From NCBI GenBank assembly GCA_000231825.2, contig JH720342.1, positions 367,717-431,716 on the forward strand: a stretch of DNA of 64,000 nucleotides. The letters run 5' to 3'. Source of the DNA: Tetrahymena elliotti 4EA (Eukaryota; Ciliophora; Oligohymenophorea; Hymenostomatida; Tetrahymenidae). The position numbers and the translations under genes are program-made. Position 1 is the stretch's first letter. Every line of letters begins with the position of its first letter. The notes beneath the pieces were generated by a model. The model saw only the letters and a program-made list of their open reading frames with translations, had not been told where the DNA came from and did no database searches. Below, piece by piece: positions 50,454 to 62,950 of this stretch.

Positions 50454-53400
50454 ATGAAAAAAAGTTTTAGCAAAATTGAATAGGTATTTATTATCTTAAA
50501 TAATATTAACATTACAGCATTTTTTTTCTTATAAAAAGTTTCGAAACTGCTCTTTAGAATCTATCACCGATATAGAAATCTACTTTAGGTAGAATTTATA
50601 AATAAAAAAAATAATGAAAAATAAATTAATACCACTTTAGATACTTGAAAATGAATTATTTTTATTGAATGATTTGCTAATATCTAAAAAATTTTATGAA
50701 AATATTTTGAAATAAAAGTGAAGATGAAGTTGATGAAAATGTTCTTTAAACTACAGCTTCTGAATTGAGAAATTGTACTAATTTAACAAGCTTAGATATC
50801 TTGATAGGGTAAGATACTTAATTTAATTATTAATTAAAACGTGTAAAAGAGATTAATAAATACTTGAGCTGTTTTTTATTCAATTTGTATATCTTAAACT
50901 ATTTCTTGATTCATTTTAGGGAATTAATAAATATCCATTATTTCTTTGAAATTCCATTTTCTTTCTCAAATTAATATTTAAAAATATTATTTCATTTTTG
51001 ATAATTTGATAATTTAAATTTATATTAAAAAGTGGTGTTCCTATTAGTAAAAAGGCTGCTTAAAATTTAGCTTGTTCATTAGCTTAATGTGTTAATCTGT
51101 AGGAATTATTTATATAAAATTCGTAATATTTTTAATTTTTGTTAATACATAAGATCTATTTTTTTCCAAATTTCTTATCATTTCCTAAAAATAATGTTTT
51201 AAATTAATTTTAAAATTAAAGAGAAAGCAAACTTTCAAAAGAAACTTTATCTATCTATGGCTAGATTTTAGAGACATCTACAAGTTTATAAAAATTAGAT
51301 TTGGATTTGAGGTAATTAAGAAAGATGTTAAATTCTTTTTATGTTTATTAACATTCGTTTTTATTCTAAGAAGTGTTTTAAAAAAATTGAATGACATATC
51401 ATAGGGTTAGAAGTTTATTAAAAATGTAATAATTCTGCTATTTTTTTAAATTTATTTCCTTTTTATCAAAAAATATCGAAATAAATATATTTTTGTTTCT
51501 CTCCCCTTCTCCCTAGTTTGAAAATTAAAAATAAATTAAATTGTAACATTAGAAATTTAATAAAAATTCTTAAAATATTTCACTTTTTATGAACTATTTA
51601 AACATTTTTCGTATTAATAGCTAAAATTCAATTAATGATTAAGATGTATCTGGGCTTTGTTCAGGTTTAGCAAATTGTGCATAACTGACCGATTTGAATT
51701 TTAATTTAAGGTAGATTTCAAATAATTTAATGTTATAATTTATTAAAATTATTTTTGCATTTTTAATGGATCATTCATAAATTAAATAATTATATTTATT
51801 AAAAGCTCCAATTCATTGTTTAGTTTATCAAGTTTAAGTACTGCTCTATCCAGTTGCACAAATTTATGTAATTTAACTCTGTGGTTATGGTAAAAATAAT
51901 AAAAGATTTCATGGTTTTGTTTTATTAATCTAAATTCAAATATTTTTAGTGACAATCTCATTGGTAATAAGGGGATATCAAATTTGTGCTAAGGCTTATA
52001 AAGCTGCAAAAAAATTTAAAATTTAACTCTTTATCTTTAGTAATAATATTCTTATTTAAATAGCTTTTGTTATTCATTAACTCAAAGAATAGAATAATTC
52101 AAAAGCATTGATAAAAAATTAAAATTTTATTAGTTTAAATGAAAAAATTAATGACAAGGAAATATCAGATTTAGGTTCTTATTTATCAAAGTTAAATGCC
52201 CTTAAAACACTTTCATTAATCTTACTGTAAATACTTTCTATTTGCATAATAAAATTATATGTTACAAATAATTAAAAGAAACATGAAAATCACAACATTT
52301 GGACTATTAAATTTATGTTCCTATTTATCAGAATCCATAAATCTTGAGAATTTGAAACTTGATCTATCGTAAGAATGATTATCCATTTTAATAATTAATA
52401 ATAAAAAAAACTGGAAATTTAATTAAAAATTATATTAAATTTCCTTAATCTTGTATATCTAATCTTTTATCATTTATTAAATCATTTAGAAGAAATTAAA
52501 TTGGATCTGGAGATAAAATAACTTCCATAATTGCTTTAACCGTGCACACAAACAAATTATCAAATTTAGATATATCATTTGAGTTAAATTTATAATTATT
52601 TAAATAAAAATTTATTTTTTCTTGATTTTTGAGACATTACTGTGTTAAAATTTTTCCTTAAATTAATTTTAAAAATTAAAAGTAATAATAAGATAAACTC
52701 TTAGGCTTCAAATATATTGTTTTAAGCTTTAGAAAATTACTCCAATCTCACAAAATTGAAACTCAAACTTAGGTAAATGAAAAAACCAAATCCAAATTAT
52801 CAATTAATCCATTAGGATTTTACCTTCTTTTAACAAATAAATAATATTAATTTTAACTTTCTATGTGGAACTTGATTTGAGTAAGTGGATTAAAAATGTT
52901 ATGTTCTGCTTTAGTAAAATGCTAATAACTCAAATCATCTTTGGACAGTTCAGGGAAATCAAATAAAAATTTTATAATAATTTGATAATTTGCTTAAAAA
53001 TAATTTAACTGTAAATTCTTATTGATCATTACAACAACTTTTAAATTTGAGTTAAAGTTTCAAAAATAATAATTAACTACTTTCAGATAAAAATAATAAA
53101 AACTCATTTATGATCAATAGAGGATTTACAGTTCATATTTTATGCTGAAAATTTTTAAATTATATCATAATAATCTTAATTTTAAAAGCAAAAATAATAT
53201 TGCATGCTAGGGTTTATTACATCTATCTTCTGTTTTTGAAAAGTTAAAGGTTCTCAATAATATAGAGCTTATTTTAAGGTAAATATTAGTTTGTAATTTT
53301 TTTGCTTATTATTATTTCTTTAAAAAAAACAAAAATATTCATTTAAACTCTAATATGTTGAATGATCTCAAGATTTTTTAAGTGATAATAAAATAGGTGA

Positions 53401-55359
53401 TTATGGAACTAAGTGTTTAGGATAAGCTTTATAATAAATTCCAAATCTTTAAAATTTGACTCTCTTTATTCAGTAAGAATGCTATTTAAATTTATTTATT
53501 ATCCTTGCTTTTTTATTTAAATTCAAAAAGAATAAATTATTTAAATATGTTTAAAAACTTTATACTTTCATTTTATCACTTGATTTAAACAAAAATTACT
53601 GATTAAATAAAATTAAATTTCTCTATCTTCAGAGGACTTTTAATTTCTTAATCCTAAAAAAATAAGTTCTGCTTTTTTGCTCTCAGTCTAACTTTTTAAT
53701 TATTTGGAATATTATTTATAAAAATTAAGAATGTGAAGAAATTTTCAAAAAAAATAATTAGGAAAAACTAAATTACTGGTGAAGGATTGATATCTCTAAC
53801 TTCTTCTTTATCAAGTTGCTCCAACCTCTCTAATTTATCATTGCACCTAAAGTAAAATTATTTCAAGATATTTAGTTTTGTTTGAATTAAAAATAAAAAT
53901 TAATTTTTCAATTTCCGAATAAACAAAAATAGAATTAAACATAAGAAATTTATTTAAATTAAAAATACTAATTTTTTTTTCTAAAAAAAGTAAAAATTAA
54001 ATAAGTGATCAATCTCTATCTGGATTGAGTTTAGTTTTAGGGAAAATAAATAAACTCTAAGATTTAACATTCAGCTTTAAGTAAAAAATTATTTTTATTT
54101 TAAGGATATTCATTCTAAGTAACTTTAAATCTTATCACTTTTTTCTCTGAATTTTTGCAATTTTTTTTCTTTTTTTTTTCATTCTTATTTTATTTATTTT
54201 AACTTTGATTTATTTCAACAAGCCATAACAAGATAAGCAATGAAGGTTTGAAAATTTTAGGGTTGAGTATTTAATAATGTTCTTAACTCTCAAAATTGAC
54301 TTTGTCACTACGGTAAAATTGATAATTTTATTTATTTTTTATCAATATTTTATTTAGTTTTTTTGATGGTCTCCATTTTTTGTTTCATTATTCCTTTTTA
54401 TTTAATTTAAAATATTTTTTAATTTATTATTTAAAGCTGTAAATTAATTTGTGAATAAGGTGTTTTAGACTTTGGTATTTCTTTGGCAAATTGCCCTAAT
54501 CTGCATACTCTAAAGTTAATTTTATCGTAAAAATAATATTTAAATTTAATTCAAATAAATTAAAAAAATATTCTTAATATTTGTTTATTTACTATAATTT
54601 GCAAATAAAACTCTCATTTATCTAATTGAAATGAGAGAAAGTTGTTATTTATTTTAGTTTCATTTAATTTTTTTTAAATGATCTAAAGAGATTGTTAGAT
54701 AGGTCCAAATGGTATTTCTGGCTTTGCTCAAGCTTTATCTAAGTCTTCTAATTTGACAATTTTGGATTTAAAGATAAAGTAAATAATTTTTTTCACACTT
54801 ATTTAGCTTGCTTTTTAAGATTATATCAGCCATTCGATTATTTAATTATTAATTTACTTGTAATTATTTTAATTAAAAATGATAAAAACAAACTATTTGA
54901 TTAATTAAATTAATTTCATAATTTAAAGGAATACTCATATTGGTAATGATGGCACTATAAGTTTATTGACTTCTTTATCTAAAGCTCTAAGTCTAAAAGT
55001 TTTAAAGCTAATTTTCAAGTAAAACAATTTTTCAATATTAAAAAAAGTAATAATACTTCTTTTTAAATAATTTAATTGAATAAAATGTTTTAGAAAATAA
55101 AAATTATTACCAAATTTATATAGTAAAAACAGAGTTAACGAAGATGGAGCTTAAGGTATAGGCTCTGCTCTTTTGTTGTTTTCTCATCTTTAATAACTAA
55201 AATTTTCTTTTAGGTAAAACTTATTGAATTTTTAAATAAATTTAAAGTTTGAATTCTAAAATTAGTTGGCGTGATATAAGTGAATTGAGCTTTCAAAAAA
55301 TTCAGCAAAAAGCACTTAAGTTAGAACGGTTGATTAAATGCAATTGCTTTTTGAGCTGA
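50454..55359 (+). CDS. Large LRR-per-exon family gene (22 exons, possibly frameshifted)
   Basis: Start exon 50454-50588, then repeat exons beginning at 50719, 51033, 51222, 51621, 51806, 51950, 52134, 52279, 52493, 52683, 53189, 53383, 53762, 53991, 54223, 54437, 54689, 54929, 55124, and tail exon 55266-55359 (ALKLERLIKCNCFLS, TGA). All repeat exons are 90 nt except 51806-51889 (84) and 52134-52226 (93); introns are phase 2. A repeat-like stretch at ~52864-52953 (MLCSALVKC...) has lost both splice sites. A typical repeat reads HNKISNEGLKILGLSIQQC. The start exon is 135 nt where the copy at 63102 has 134: a T8 versus T7 run puts it out of frame, so the gene is either a recent pseudogene, uses another start, or has a sequence error. 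Solenoid protein of unknown role. Confidence 0.72.
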
Positions 55360-55629
55360 TGATGACTAAATAAAATAGAAATATTAAATAAAGTCATATT
55401 GAAGAAATAGTCATTTATTTCTGAATGTATTTTTTTTATTTGTATTAGTAATCATATGAGTAAATTAAATTACAAAAATAATTCATAATGGGTTTTATCA
55501 TTTTAATTTATAATTTAGTATGATTGATAAATAATAGGGTAGGTATGTCAGACTCAATTCAATAAAATTCTAAACTTATTAATTCAACTAATTTTTTAAT
55601 TTTATATTCAATTCAATTTATTTAATTGA

Positions 55630-56290
55630 AAAAAATCAATAAAATTATTTAAAGAAATTGCTCAATAAGAAAATCAGTAAAAGCTAAAGGATAAAATTTT
55701 ATTTAAGTTCCCAAATGGAAATAAATAAAAGTTGAACAAAAATACGTGAAATGCAAATAATCTGAAACAAAAGAGCAAGGATATTTTTAACAAGCAGTCT
55801 ATCTCTTTTGCAATACTCAATAAAAATGCTATGATACAATTTAAAATAGATTCCAAATAAAGAACCAGAGTAGATAATGACCCAAACAATTACCTTAAGC
55901 TACAAATTGAAGCAATCGAAAACATTTTGATTAAATAATTAAAAAAGACCCAAAAACTTATGCATAAATTAGAAATCTAGTCAAATAAAATACTTAACCA
56001 GAATTAAAAATTATTAAAGACATACAGAATTTTAGGAAATTACGCAGAGCATAAAGATGACAATAATTCAAGGATTTATTCTTTACTCAAGTAGAAAACG
56101 GCTTTTTTATGAGTTTTGAAAACAACTATAAATGAAAAGATTAAGAAAAAAATAAATAACTTGAATTTGTCTATCAGTTCAAATAAAGATTCGTTATTTT
56201 TGTCTAAAAAAATTTTTAAATTTAGCTTTTCAGTCTGTCTGCCTGTCTTGAAAGAGAAGAAAAGTTGCTTTAAAAAAATATAGATAGATA
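55630..56290 (+). pseudogene. Decayed open reading frame with two in-frame TGA codons
   Basis: One frame stays protein-like from 55630 to about 56290, interrupted by TGA at 55747 and 56110 (same frame). The middle part (55750-56109, 120 codons) reads as coiled coil, for example LKLQIEAIENILIKQLKKTQ. Residues before and after have similar composition. No homolog recognised. It may be the remains of a gene, or of a transposon-borne ORF, since it lies next to a broken transposase on the other strand. The standard-code ORF on the opposite strand (55674-55889) is a shadow. Confidence 0.4.
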
Positions 56291-56330
56291 AATAAATAAA
56301 TAAACAAATAAATAAATAAATAGATAATTG
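56270..56330. repeat. ATAA/ATAG microsatellite
   Basis: Tandem ATAG then ATAA units with few interruptions. Simple-sequence DNA. Confidence 0.75.
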
Positions 56331-56714
56331 AAGTAGTCACATAAATCGGAAGAAATAAAACAAAAAATCAGAATTAAAAATCAAGATATTTTGGTCATAA
56401 TATATTAGTTAGTGTCAAAATAATATATTTTATAATATATTAAATATATTAAAAAGATATTAAATTTTTATTTCATTAATTAAAGATATTAAATTAAATA
56501 TTAAATATATATTACATATATATAAGATAAATTAAATATATTTTATTAATCAACTAATTGAAGAAATAAAATCTCCATAATATTTTAATTTTAATATATT
56601 CATTTATTATTTTTATACTCTTGCTATTACTATTTTGTTAAATTTGGTTCTTCTTTAGAATCTTCATAGTTACTTTCAACTTGTGAAATTAAATAGGATC
56701 TGGATGTATGTTTA

Positions 56715-57990
56715 TCATTATGACTATTTTTCTTTTAGCTTCATTTAAGAACTTTTTGTGCTCATTTTATCATCTCCTACAATTTTTTTGATTTTTTTGT
56801 GTTTTATCACAGACCAAAGTTTATGCCATTTTTATTCTATTGAATTATTAGTTCTTTAATTTAGGGTATTATTTGAATCTTCAATAAATTTCTGATAATT
56901 GATATTTTTACTAAATATTGATTTTTTTATGAGATAAATCTTATTAATTTTGTTAAAATATTTTATATAAAGATGAATTTCACTTTAATCTAAATTAAAC
57001 TAGCAGCTATCAATTATAATATCCTTCAGAACAGTTAATAATTTATTTTATTAATCTTAGTCTTATAAAAGTATGATCTTAAAATAGCTCTATCCACAAC
57101 TTTGTTACCTAATATCATATTTCTTACAAAAAATATTAATAATTTTAAGAGATAATTAAGTCTTACCTTTTGATTCCAATAACTGAAGCATGACACCATA
57201 AATTCTTAACAACATGAAATAGCAAGACTAGATTTCTCCTTCAAAAACTATTTACCAAGCATTTTAAAGACCCATCCATATCAATAATTGTTTTTTAGAA
57301 TTTTAATTCTTAGATTGTCATTTCTAGAAATTTTCCTTTTATTCCTGAAAAAAGAATCTCATAAGTAATTTATTCTTTAGTATTAACAAAAAAGTAGCAT
57401 TCAAATTAGTTTGAGTTGATTAAAGGGTAGTATATAGAAATACCACCCATTTATGTAATCCAGAAGGAGAATATTAAATCGTAAAATCAACATTTGCTAT
57501 AACACCCCTTGCTAAACAATTTGTTCCAAATTGACTTATAAGTATAATGTTTGTTAAAATTTTTTTCTTCCTAGTACTATAAAATGATTAAACTATTTGA
57601 ACTATATCATCAGCCTTATATAATTATTCAATATCATTATCTTTGATTTTAGAACATAATTTTTCTTTTATTTGTTTTGCAAGTCCTAAAAAAGAGGTAA
57701 ATTTTATAAGAAGTAAATAAATTCTATTTAAATTAATAAATAAATTTTAAGTTAATTATATAATTTATAAAATATATACCTCTTTAATAAAAGATCTTAT
57801 TTTGATAATAATAGTGTTAGAAAGTTTTGTTTAAAAATTCTTTGTTTTCATGATCCTCTAAATTGTATTTATGAGTTAATTCTTTTGAATTAATTCTTCT
57901 TAGATTAATATCTATATAGTAAGGCTAACTTAGCATTTGTTAATTTAACAGCGATATAAGTAATATTTCTTTGAAGTAAATTAGTTTAAA
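56715..57990 (-). pseudogene. Broken MULE-type transposase with FLYWCH-like finger
   Basis: Minus-strand reading gives, in order: a zinc-finger-like segment (57990-57780; YLYRC-x4-KC, later HKYNLEDH in another frame), a likely intron (57779-57694), a segment GLAKQIKEKL, then GISIYYPLINSNQ, TIIDMDGSLKCLVNSF, FHVVKNLWCHAS and near the end NQRTNNSIEQKWHKL. The Asp-containing strand, C/H-rich helix and late Asn/Glu motif follow the MULE transposase pattern, and a FLYWCH-type finger commonly precedes it. It is broken by frameshifts (one in the finger, one before the DMDGS block), by an in-frame TGA at 57241-57243, and by another TGA near 57125. Terminal inverted repeats were not identified. It lies between the two antigen-LRR blocks. 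Confidence 0.65.
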
Positions 57991-60611
57991 TTTTTACAAA
58001 CAAAACTTTTCAAATGATGAATTAATTAATATTTTTTTTACTATTTAAAATTTAGTATGAAATTTTTATTTAAAAATTATTAAACTAATTAGTCTTTAAA
58101 AATTCGTTAAAAGATTGATACATTTATAATATTTTTTAATTTAAAATAGTATGAATGTAAGTAAAAACAATAAATTTTTTGATTTTTACCCATCATCCAA
58201 TTTTATTAAAATGCATAAACCGACTTTAAAAAGCACTTTGAAATTCCTCTTTGACATTTTTTAGACTTAATTTATATTTTAAAATATTATGGTTGGTCAC
58301 CTTATTAAAAAAATAAATAAAAATTATTTATTGTAAATCAATCCTAAAAGGTTGATTAAAAAATGTAGGTTTAATTTATTTTTTGTTAGTGACATTTTGT
58401 TCAAGAAATTGTTAATAAATTGAATAAGAAATTGAAATTTTATTTTAGTAATCAATTGTTAATAAAATCAAAGTAAATAAATAGTTGCTTTAAGATTGCT
58501 CTTAAAATATCTTAATTGATTTCAACAGTTAAATTCATTAAAAAAATTAATAAAAATATCTTTAAAGGTTTGATAATAAAGAATCAATAACTATTTTCAA
58601 AAATTTAGTTAGTTCTCAATTTTAAATTAATAAATAGATAATACCTAATTATTATTTAAATATTTTTTTTTAATTTCAACTGAAATAATTTTTATCAATA
58701 TTTTAAGCTTTATTTTTTAGTTTACTATAAAGCATTCATTAAAATAAATATTTTTAAGCAAAATTTAAATTAATTAATTTTAGTATTTCATCAAAAATAG
58801 ACTTTTTAGATATTTGATTCAAAAACAATCAATCAATAAATTAATCTTAGAGGAAAATAACAAATAATCAAAAGAGGATATTGAGAGAGGATCCTTAAAA
58901 AAATAAATTAAATATCAAGTGTAAAATCTGATAAAAAGATATACTGGTTTTATAGAGTAAATTATAAATTAATTCATAACAAGGGTTTTTGTAATTAATC
59001 AAAATCGAACAAATTTTTAATTAGAAATACCAAAATCTTTCTACTTTGTCTTTATTATCTAATCCATTCTTTTCTTGCTTATGCTTTTCTTTTCAGAAAT
59101 TAAAAATTTTAAGGTTAAGATTAACTTTTCTACCATTTAAATAAATTTCCATATTTTTTCTCTTGAGCTAATTTCTAGATGAATGATGTGGTCACGCTCT
59201 ATTTTTTGATGATAACCAATAAAATTAAAAGAAAAATTAATTGTAAAAAAGTTAAATGTTTATTTAAAATGTATTAAAAATAAAATAGTTTTTTTTGTTT
59301 TAAAATAGAATTAGAGTCTATTGAAATAATCTAGTGAATTCATTTAGCTTTATCAAAAAAACAAAGAAAAAGCCTTAATTAAATCAAATTAATCTGAGAT
59401 ATTCCAATAGAAATCAGAAAAAAGATTCAAATACAAAACAAACTTAAGATTAGATGTATAATCTTCTTTAAATAAATAAATATTGTTTAAAAATGAAATG
59501 TTTAATGAACTTTTTTTAAAATTATTTTAGAAATTTATAAAAATATATTGAAAATTCTCAAAAAAAGATAAAATATTTCAAAGAAATTTTAAATTATGGC
59601 AATGTTCAATTGTAATTATTTTAAACTTTGATTAGAAACTATTCAAAAAATCAATTGAATTTGATTAATAGTCCCTAAAAAAATATAAGATAAAGCCTTA
59701 TTTCAAACAAATTAATTTGAGGTATTTCTCGAAGAAATAAGAAGTCTGCTAAATCATTTGTAAAATTAAATAATTAGTGAAATTCTTTTTAATAAAATTT
59801 GTGTTAAAGTGCAAATTTAAATGGAGAGTATACTTAATTGTTTTAATTTTGATAAATGCTAAGCCAATAATAATAATTGATTATCAAACAAAAATAGATG
59901 AAATACATATCTACAATATTATTTAAATATTAAAAGTTTTTAGTATTTATTCTTATTGCTTTATGTTTTGATCTCCATATTTATCTGAGAAAATAAAATA
60001 GAGATTTTTATGAGAAAAATGAAGTGAATTTTGATCAACAGAGAATTTAAATGATATCATTTATTCTTTTATTAATTTTAAGAATAATCTTAAATAATTT
60101 TGGAAGTGAAATTGATGTATAAAGTTAGATTAAGTTGAAAAAGGACTATGAAAAATATACTTTTAAAATAATCAAAACAGATAAATTTAATAAATTAATT
60201 TGAAAAGATTTAGGTGTAAATATGAATTAATACTGATGGAGATCATACAATCTATTCCAATTATTAAGATATAAGGACTACAAATTTTTTAAAAAGCTGA
60301 CTTTTATAGAGAAGATAATTGTATTTTACTGTCATATTATCTTAAGAAATAGTAATATGTAAAAGATAAAAAATGAGCAAAAATTTAAATTTATTCTATT
60401 ATCATTTTAAAATAGGTTAAAATAAGCTATTTTAATTAATAAAAGATATTAATTTTATTCTATTTAAAATAATCAAAGAATTTATTAACAATTTAAAAAA
60501 GTAAATGATTTCATTTGTTAATTAAGCCTATAAATAGTCATATCTTGCATCTATTTTGGAAAGTAATTATTAATTAAAAGTAGTAATTAAAAATCAATAG
60601 AATTTATTTCA
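57991..60611. other. Non-coding region including duplicated block, copy 2
   Basis: No gene recognised. From about 59040 to 60611 it is homologous to 48480-49934 in the same order, up to the antigen start codon. The first ~1 kb shows no clear relation to copy 1. Confidence 0.75.
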
Positions 60612-62270
60612 ATGAAAATTCTAAAATTAACTGTCGCTTTAATATTAGTCGGTCAAATATTTACTGGTTAAGGTGTTGATGTGACTTGTTCTGCAGCTAC
60701 ATGTACAACACTAGGTACGGCTCCTCCTTCTTATCCTTAGGGCTTAAGCTGGAAGAACGGTTAAGAAAGTTAAAAATGTGCAATTAACAATTGTCCTGCT
60801 GATACTTTAGAAGGAATAACAGGAGCAACAGATCTTTTCTGTAAATCTTGTCCTGGTGTTATTAATGGTAAGGCTTCAGCTATTTATGCAAGCATCCAAA
60901 AAAATGGTTGTGTTGCTTCAAGTGCTACTTGTGGAAGTGATAGGATTCTAAATACTTGGTCAAATCTTGATTGTCTTGCCTGTTATGGCACTGCTTATAA
61001 ATATGCAAAGCTGGATTAATCAGGCTGTTAAGAGACTGTTCCAATTAATCCAGGTATTGATGTTACTTGCTCTGCTGCTTCTTGTACTACAGTGGGAACT
61101 TGTCCAGAACCTCCTTCTTTTCCTGTAGGTTTGTAATGGCAAAAAGGAATTTCTGATGGTAAATGTGCAATTAATAATTGTCCATAAGTTGGTACTTCAT
61201 TAGGACTTAATGGGGCTACTGATCTTTTTTGTAAATCTTGTCCTGGTATTGATTTTGGAATTGTTGAAGCTATCTATGCTAATGTTGCTTAAACTGGCTA
61301 TGTTGCTTCTACTACCACTTGTGGAAAAGGTAGAGAAGCTAATACCTGTACAGATAATGACTGCCTTGCTTGCTATGATGAATCTTTGAAGTATGCAAAA
61401 TCAGATAAATCTGGTTGTTAAGCTACTGCTCCTCCAGGTAATGATGTATCTTGTTCTGCTGATACATGTACCACCCCTGGAACTTGCCCTCAGATCCCTT
61501 CTATTCCATTAGGTTTGAGTTGGCAAAATGGATCTTAGATTGGAAAATGTGCAGTTAAGAGTTGCCCAACAACTGGAACTTCATCAGGTTTAACTGGTGC
61601 TTCAGATCTCTTTTGTTAATCTTGTTCAGGTACTGCTAATGGGGTAATCCTAGCTATTTTTGCTAATACTGAGAAAACAGGATGTGTTGCTTCTTAGGCT
61701 ACTTGTGGCACGGGTAGAACACCTAATACTTGGACAAATACTGATTGTCTTGCATGCAATGGCCCTTCATTATAATATGCAAAATCAGATAAATCTGATT
61801 GTTAAGCCCTCCCTGCTGGTAGCGATGTTACTTGCTCTGCTAATATATGTACTACAGAAGGCATATGCCCATCACCTCCATCATTTCCCGAAGGTTTGAT
61901 TTGGCAAAATGGTATTTAATAAGGAAAGTGTGCAATTAAAAATTGTCCAGGAGCAGGTACTTCCTCTGGTCTTATCGGAGCTTCTGATCTTTTTTGTGAA
62001 TCCTGCCCTGGAAATCCAAACGGTTAAGTTAAGGCTATCTTTGCTAACACTGGATTAACTGGTTGTGTTGCTTCAAGCGCTTCATGTGGAAAAAATAGGA
62101 CTGCAAATACTTGGAATGATGCTGACTGTCTCGCTTGTAAAGGTTAATCTTTGAAATATGCAAAATCAGATAAATCTGATTGTTAAGCAACAGATCCATT
62201 TACAGTTTCGACTAATTCATTTTTATCAATGGGTTCAATTTTATTATTATTAATTTCATTGCTTTTATGA
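60612..62270 (+). CDS. GPI-type cysteine-rich repeat surface antigen (copy C, intact)
   Basis: Continuous 552-codon frame with TGA at 62268. Signal peptide MKILKLTVALILVGQIFTG, four tandem units of 123-130 residues (ends at 61028, 61418, 61802, 62183), then Ser/Thr linker and hydrophobic tail SMGSILLLLISLLL as GPI signal. Units carry up to 12 cysteines: xVTCSAxTCTTxGTC, GKCAIxxC, DLFCxSCPG, TGCVAS, TCG, DCLACxG, SGC. Unit 1 lacks the third Cys (LGTAPP); unit 2 has Tyr for Cys in TGYVAS and gains a Cys at ANTCTD. The family coats the ciliate surface and is the target of immobilizing antibodies. Units differ more from each other than those of copy A. Codon use is richer in GC than the flanks. 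Confidence 0.92.
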
Positions 62271-62277
62271 TAATCTT

Positions 62278-62365
62278 TTATTTATTGCTAATTTGATTGT
62301 TAGCTTCTAATTATAACTGTATTACTTTTATATTTTGTATGCTGATTTGATTGAAAAGTAATAAT
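62278..62365 (+). repeat. Conserved element downstream of antigen genes, copy 3
   Basis: Starts right after the stop codon of antigen C; contains TTGATTGTTAGCTTCTAATT and GTATGCTGATTTGATTGAAA. Likely part of the 3' UTR. Confidence 0.8.
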
Positions 62366-62589
62366 TAAAATTTCAATTTCGCTTGATTTTATTTTAGCCA
62401 TCCATACCATTTATTTTGTTTTCATCAAAATTTTATCTAAAAATTTAGATTTCAAAAAACCAATTTGTGTTGTTTAAATTTACTTTTAATCTTTTTAAAA
62501 AATGTCATGTCTGTATTACTTCATATTTTATTAATGAATATTTGTGTTATGTAAGTTAAACACTCAAAATTAATCATTTAATATTTTTA

Positions 62590-62950
62590 GAGTAAAAAAA
62601 AAGAAACTTGTATTGGTAGTTATGGTGCTTTAAGCTAAGCTCAAAATCTAAAAATTTTAAACCGAACTTTCTCGAAAAACAATTTTTCTAATATTAAAAA
62701 AATATATAGTACTTCATTCAAGAATTGAATTATTTAAAATGTTTAAAAAATAAAAAATTTTACCAAATTTATATTGTAAAAACCAAGTTAATGAAGACGG
62801 AGCTTCAGGTATGGCTCTGCTCTTTTGTTGTTTTTTTGATTTGTATAAATAACCTTATGAGTAAATGAAATTACAAAAATAATTCATAATGGGTTTTATC
62901 ATTTTAATTTATAATTTAGTATGTTTGATATATAATAGGGTATGTTAAAC
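62590..62950 (+). pseudogene. 3' remnant of an LRR-per-exon gene
   Basis: Homologous to 54925-55550: a decayed copy of the repeat exon at 54929 (donor GTAAAAC now GAAAAAC), a decayed copy of the exon at 55124 (GGTATGGCTC with one base lost versus GGTATAGGCTC), then, after a deletion that removed the tail exon, the distal flank (AATTCATAATGGGTTTTATC). It directly precedes the next LRR gene, so two LRR genes once stood in tandem here. Confidence 0.8.

Noticed and set aside
55674..55889. 71-codon minus-strand frame
   Set aside because: Opposite-strand shadow of the decayed plus-strand frame.
61660..61899. 79-codon frame in the second antigen
   Set aside because: A shadow in the wrong frame of the intact 552-codon antigen gene.
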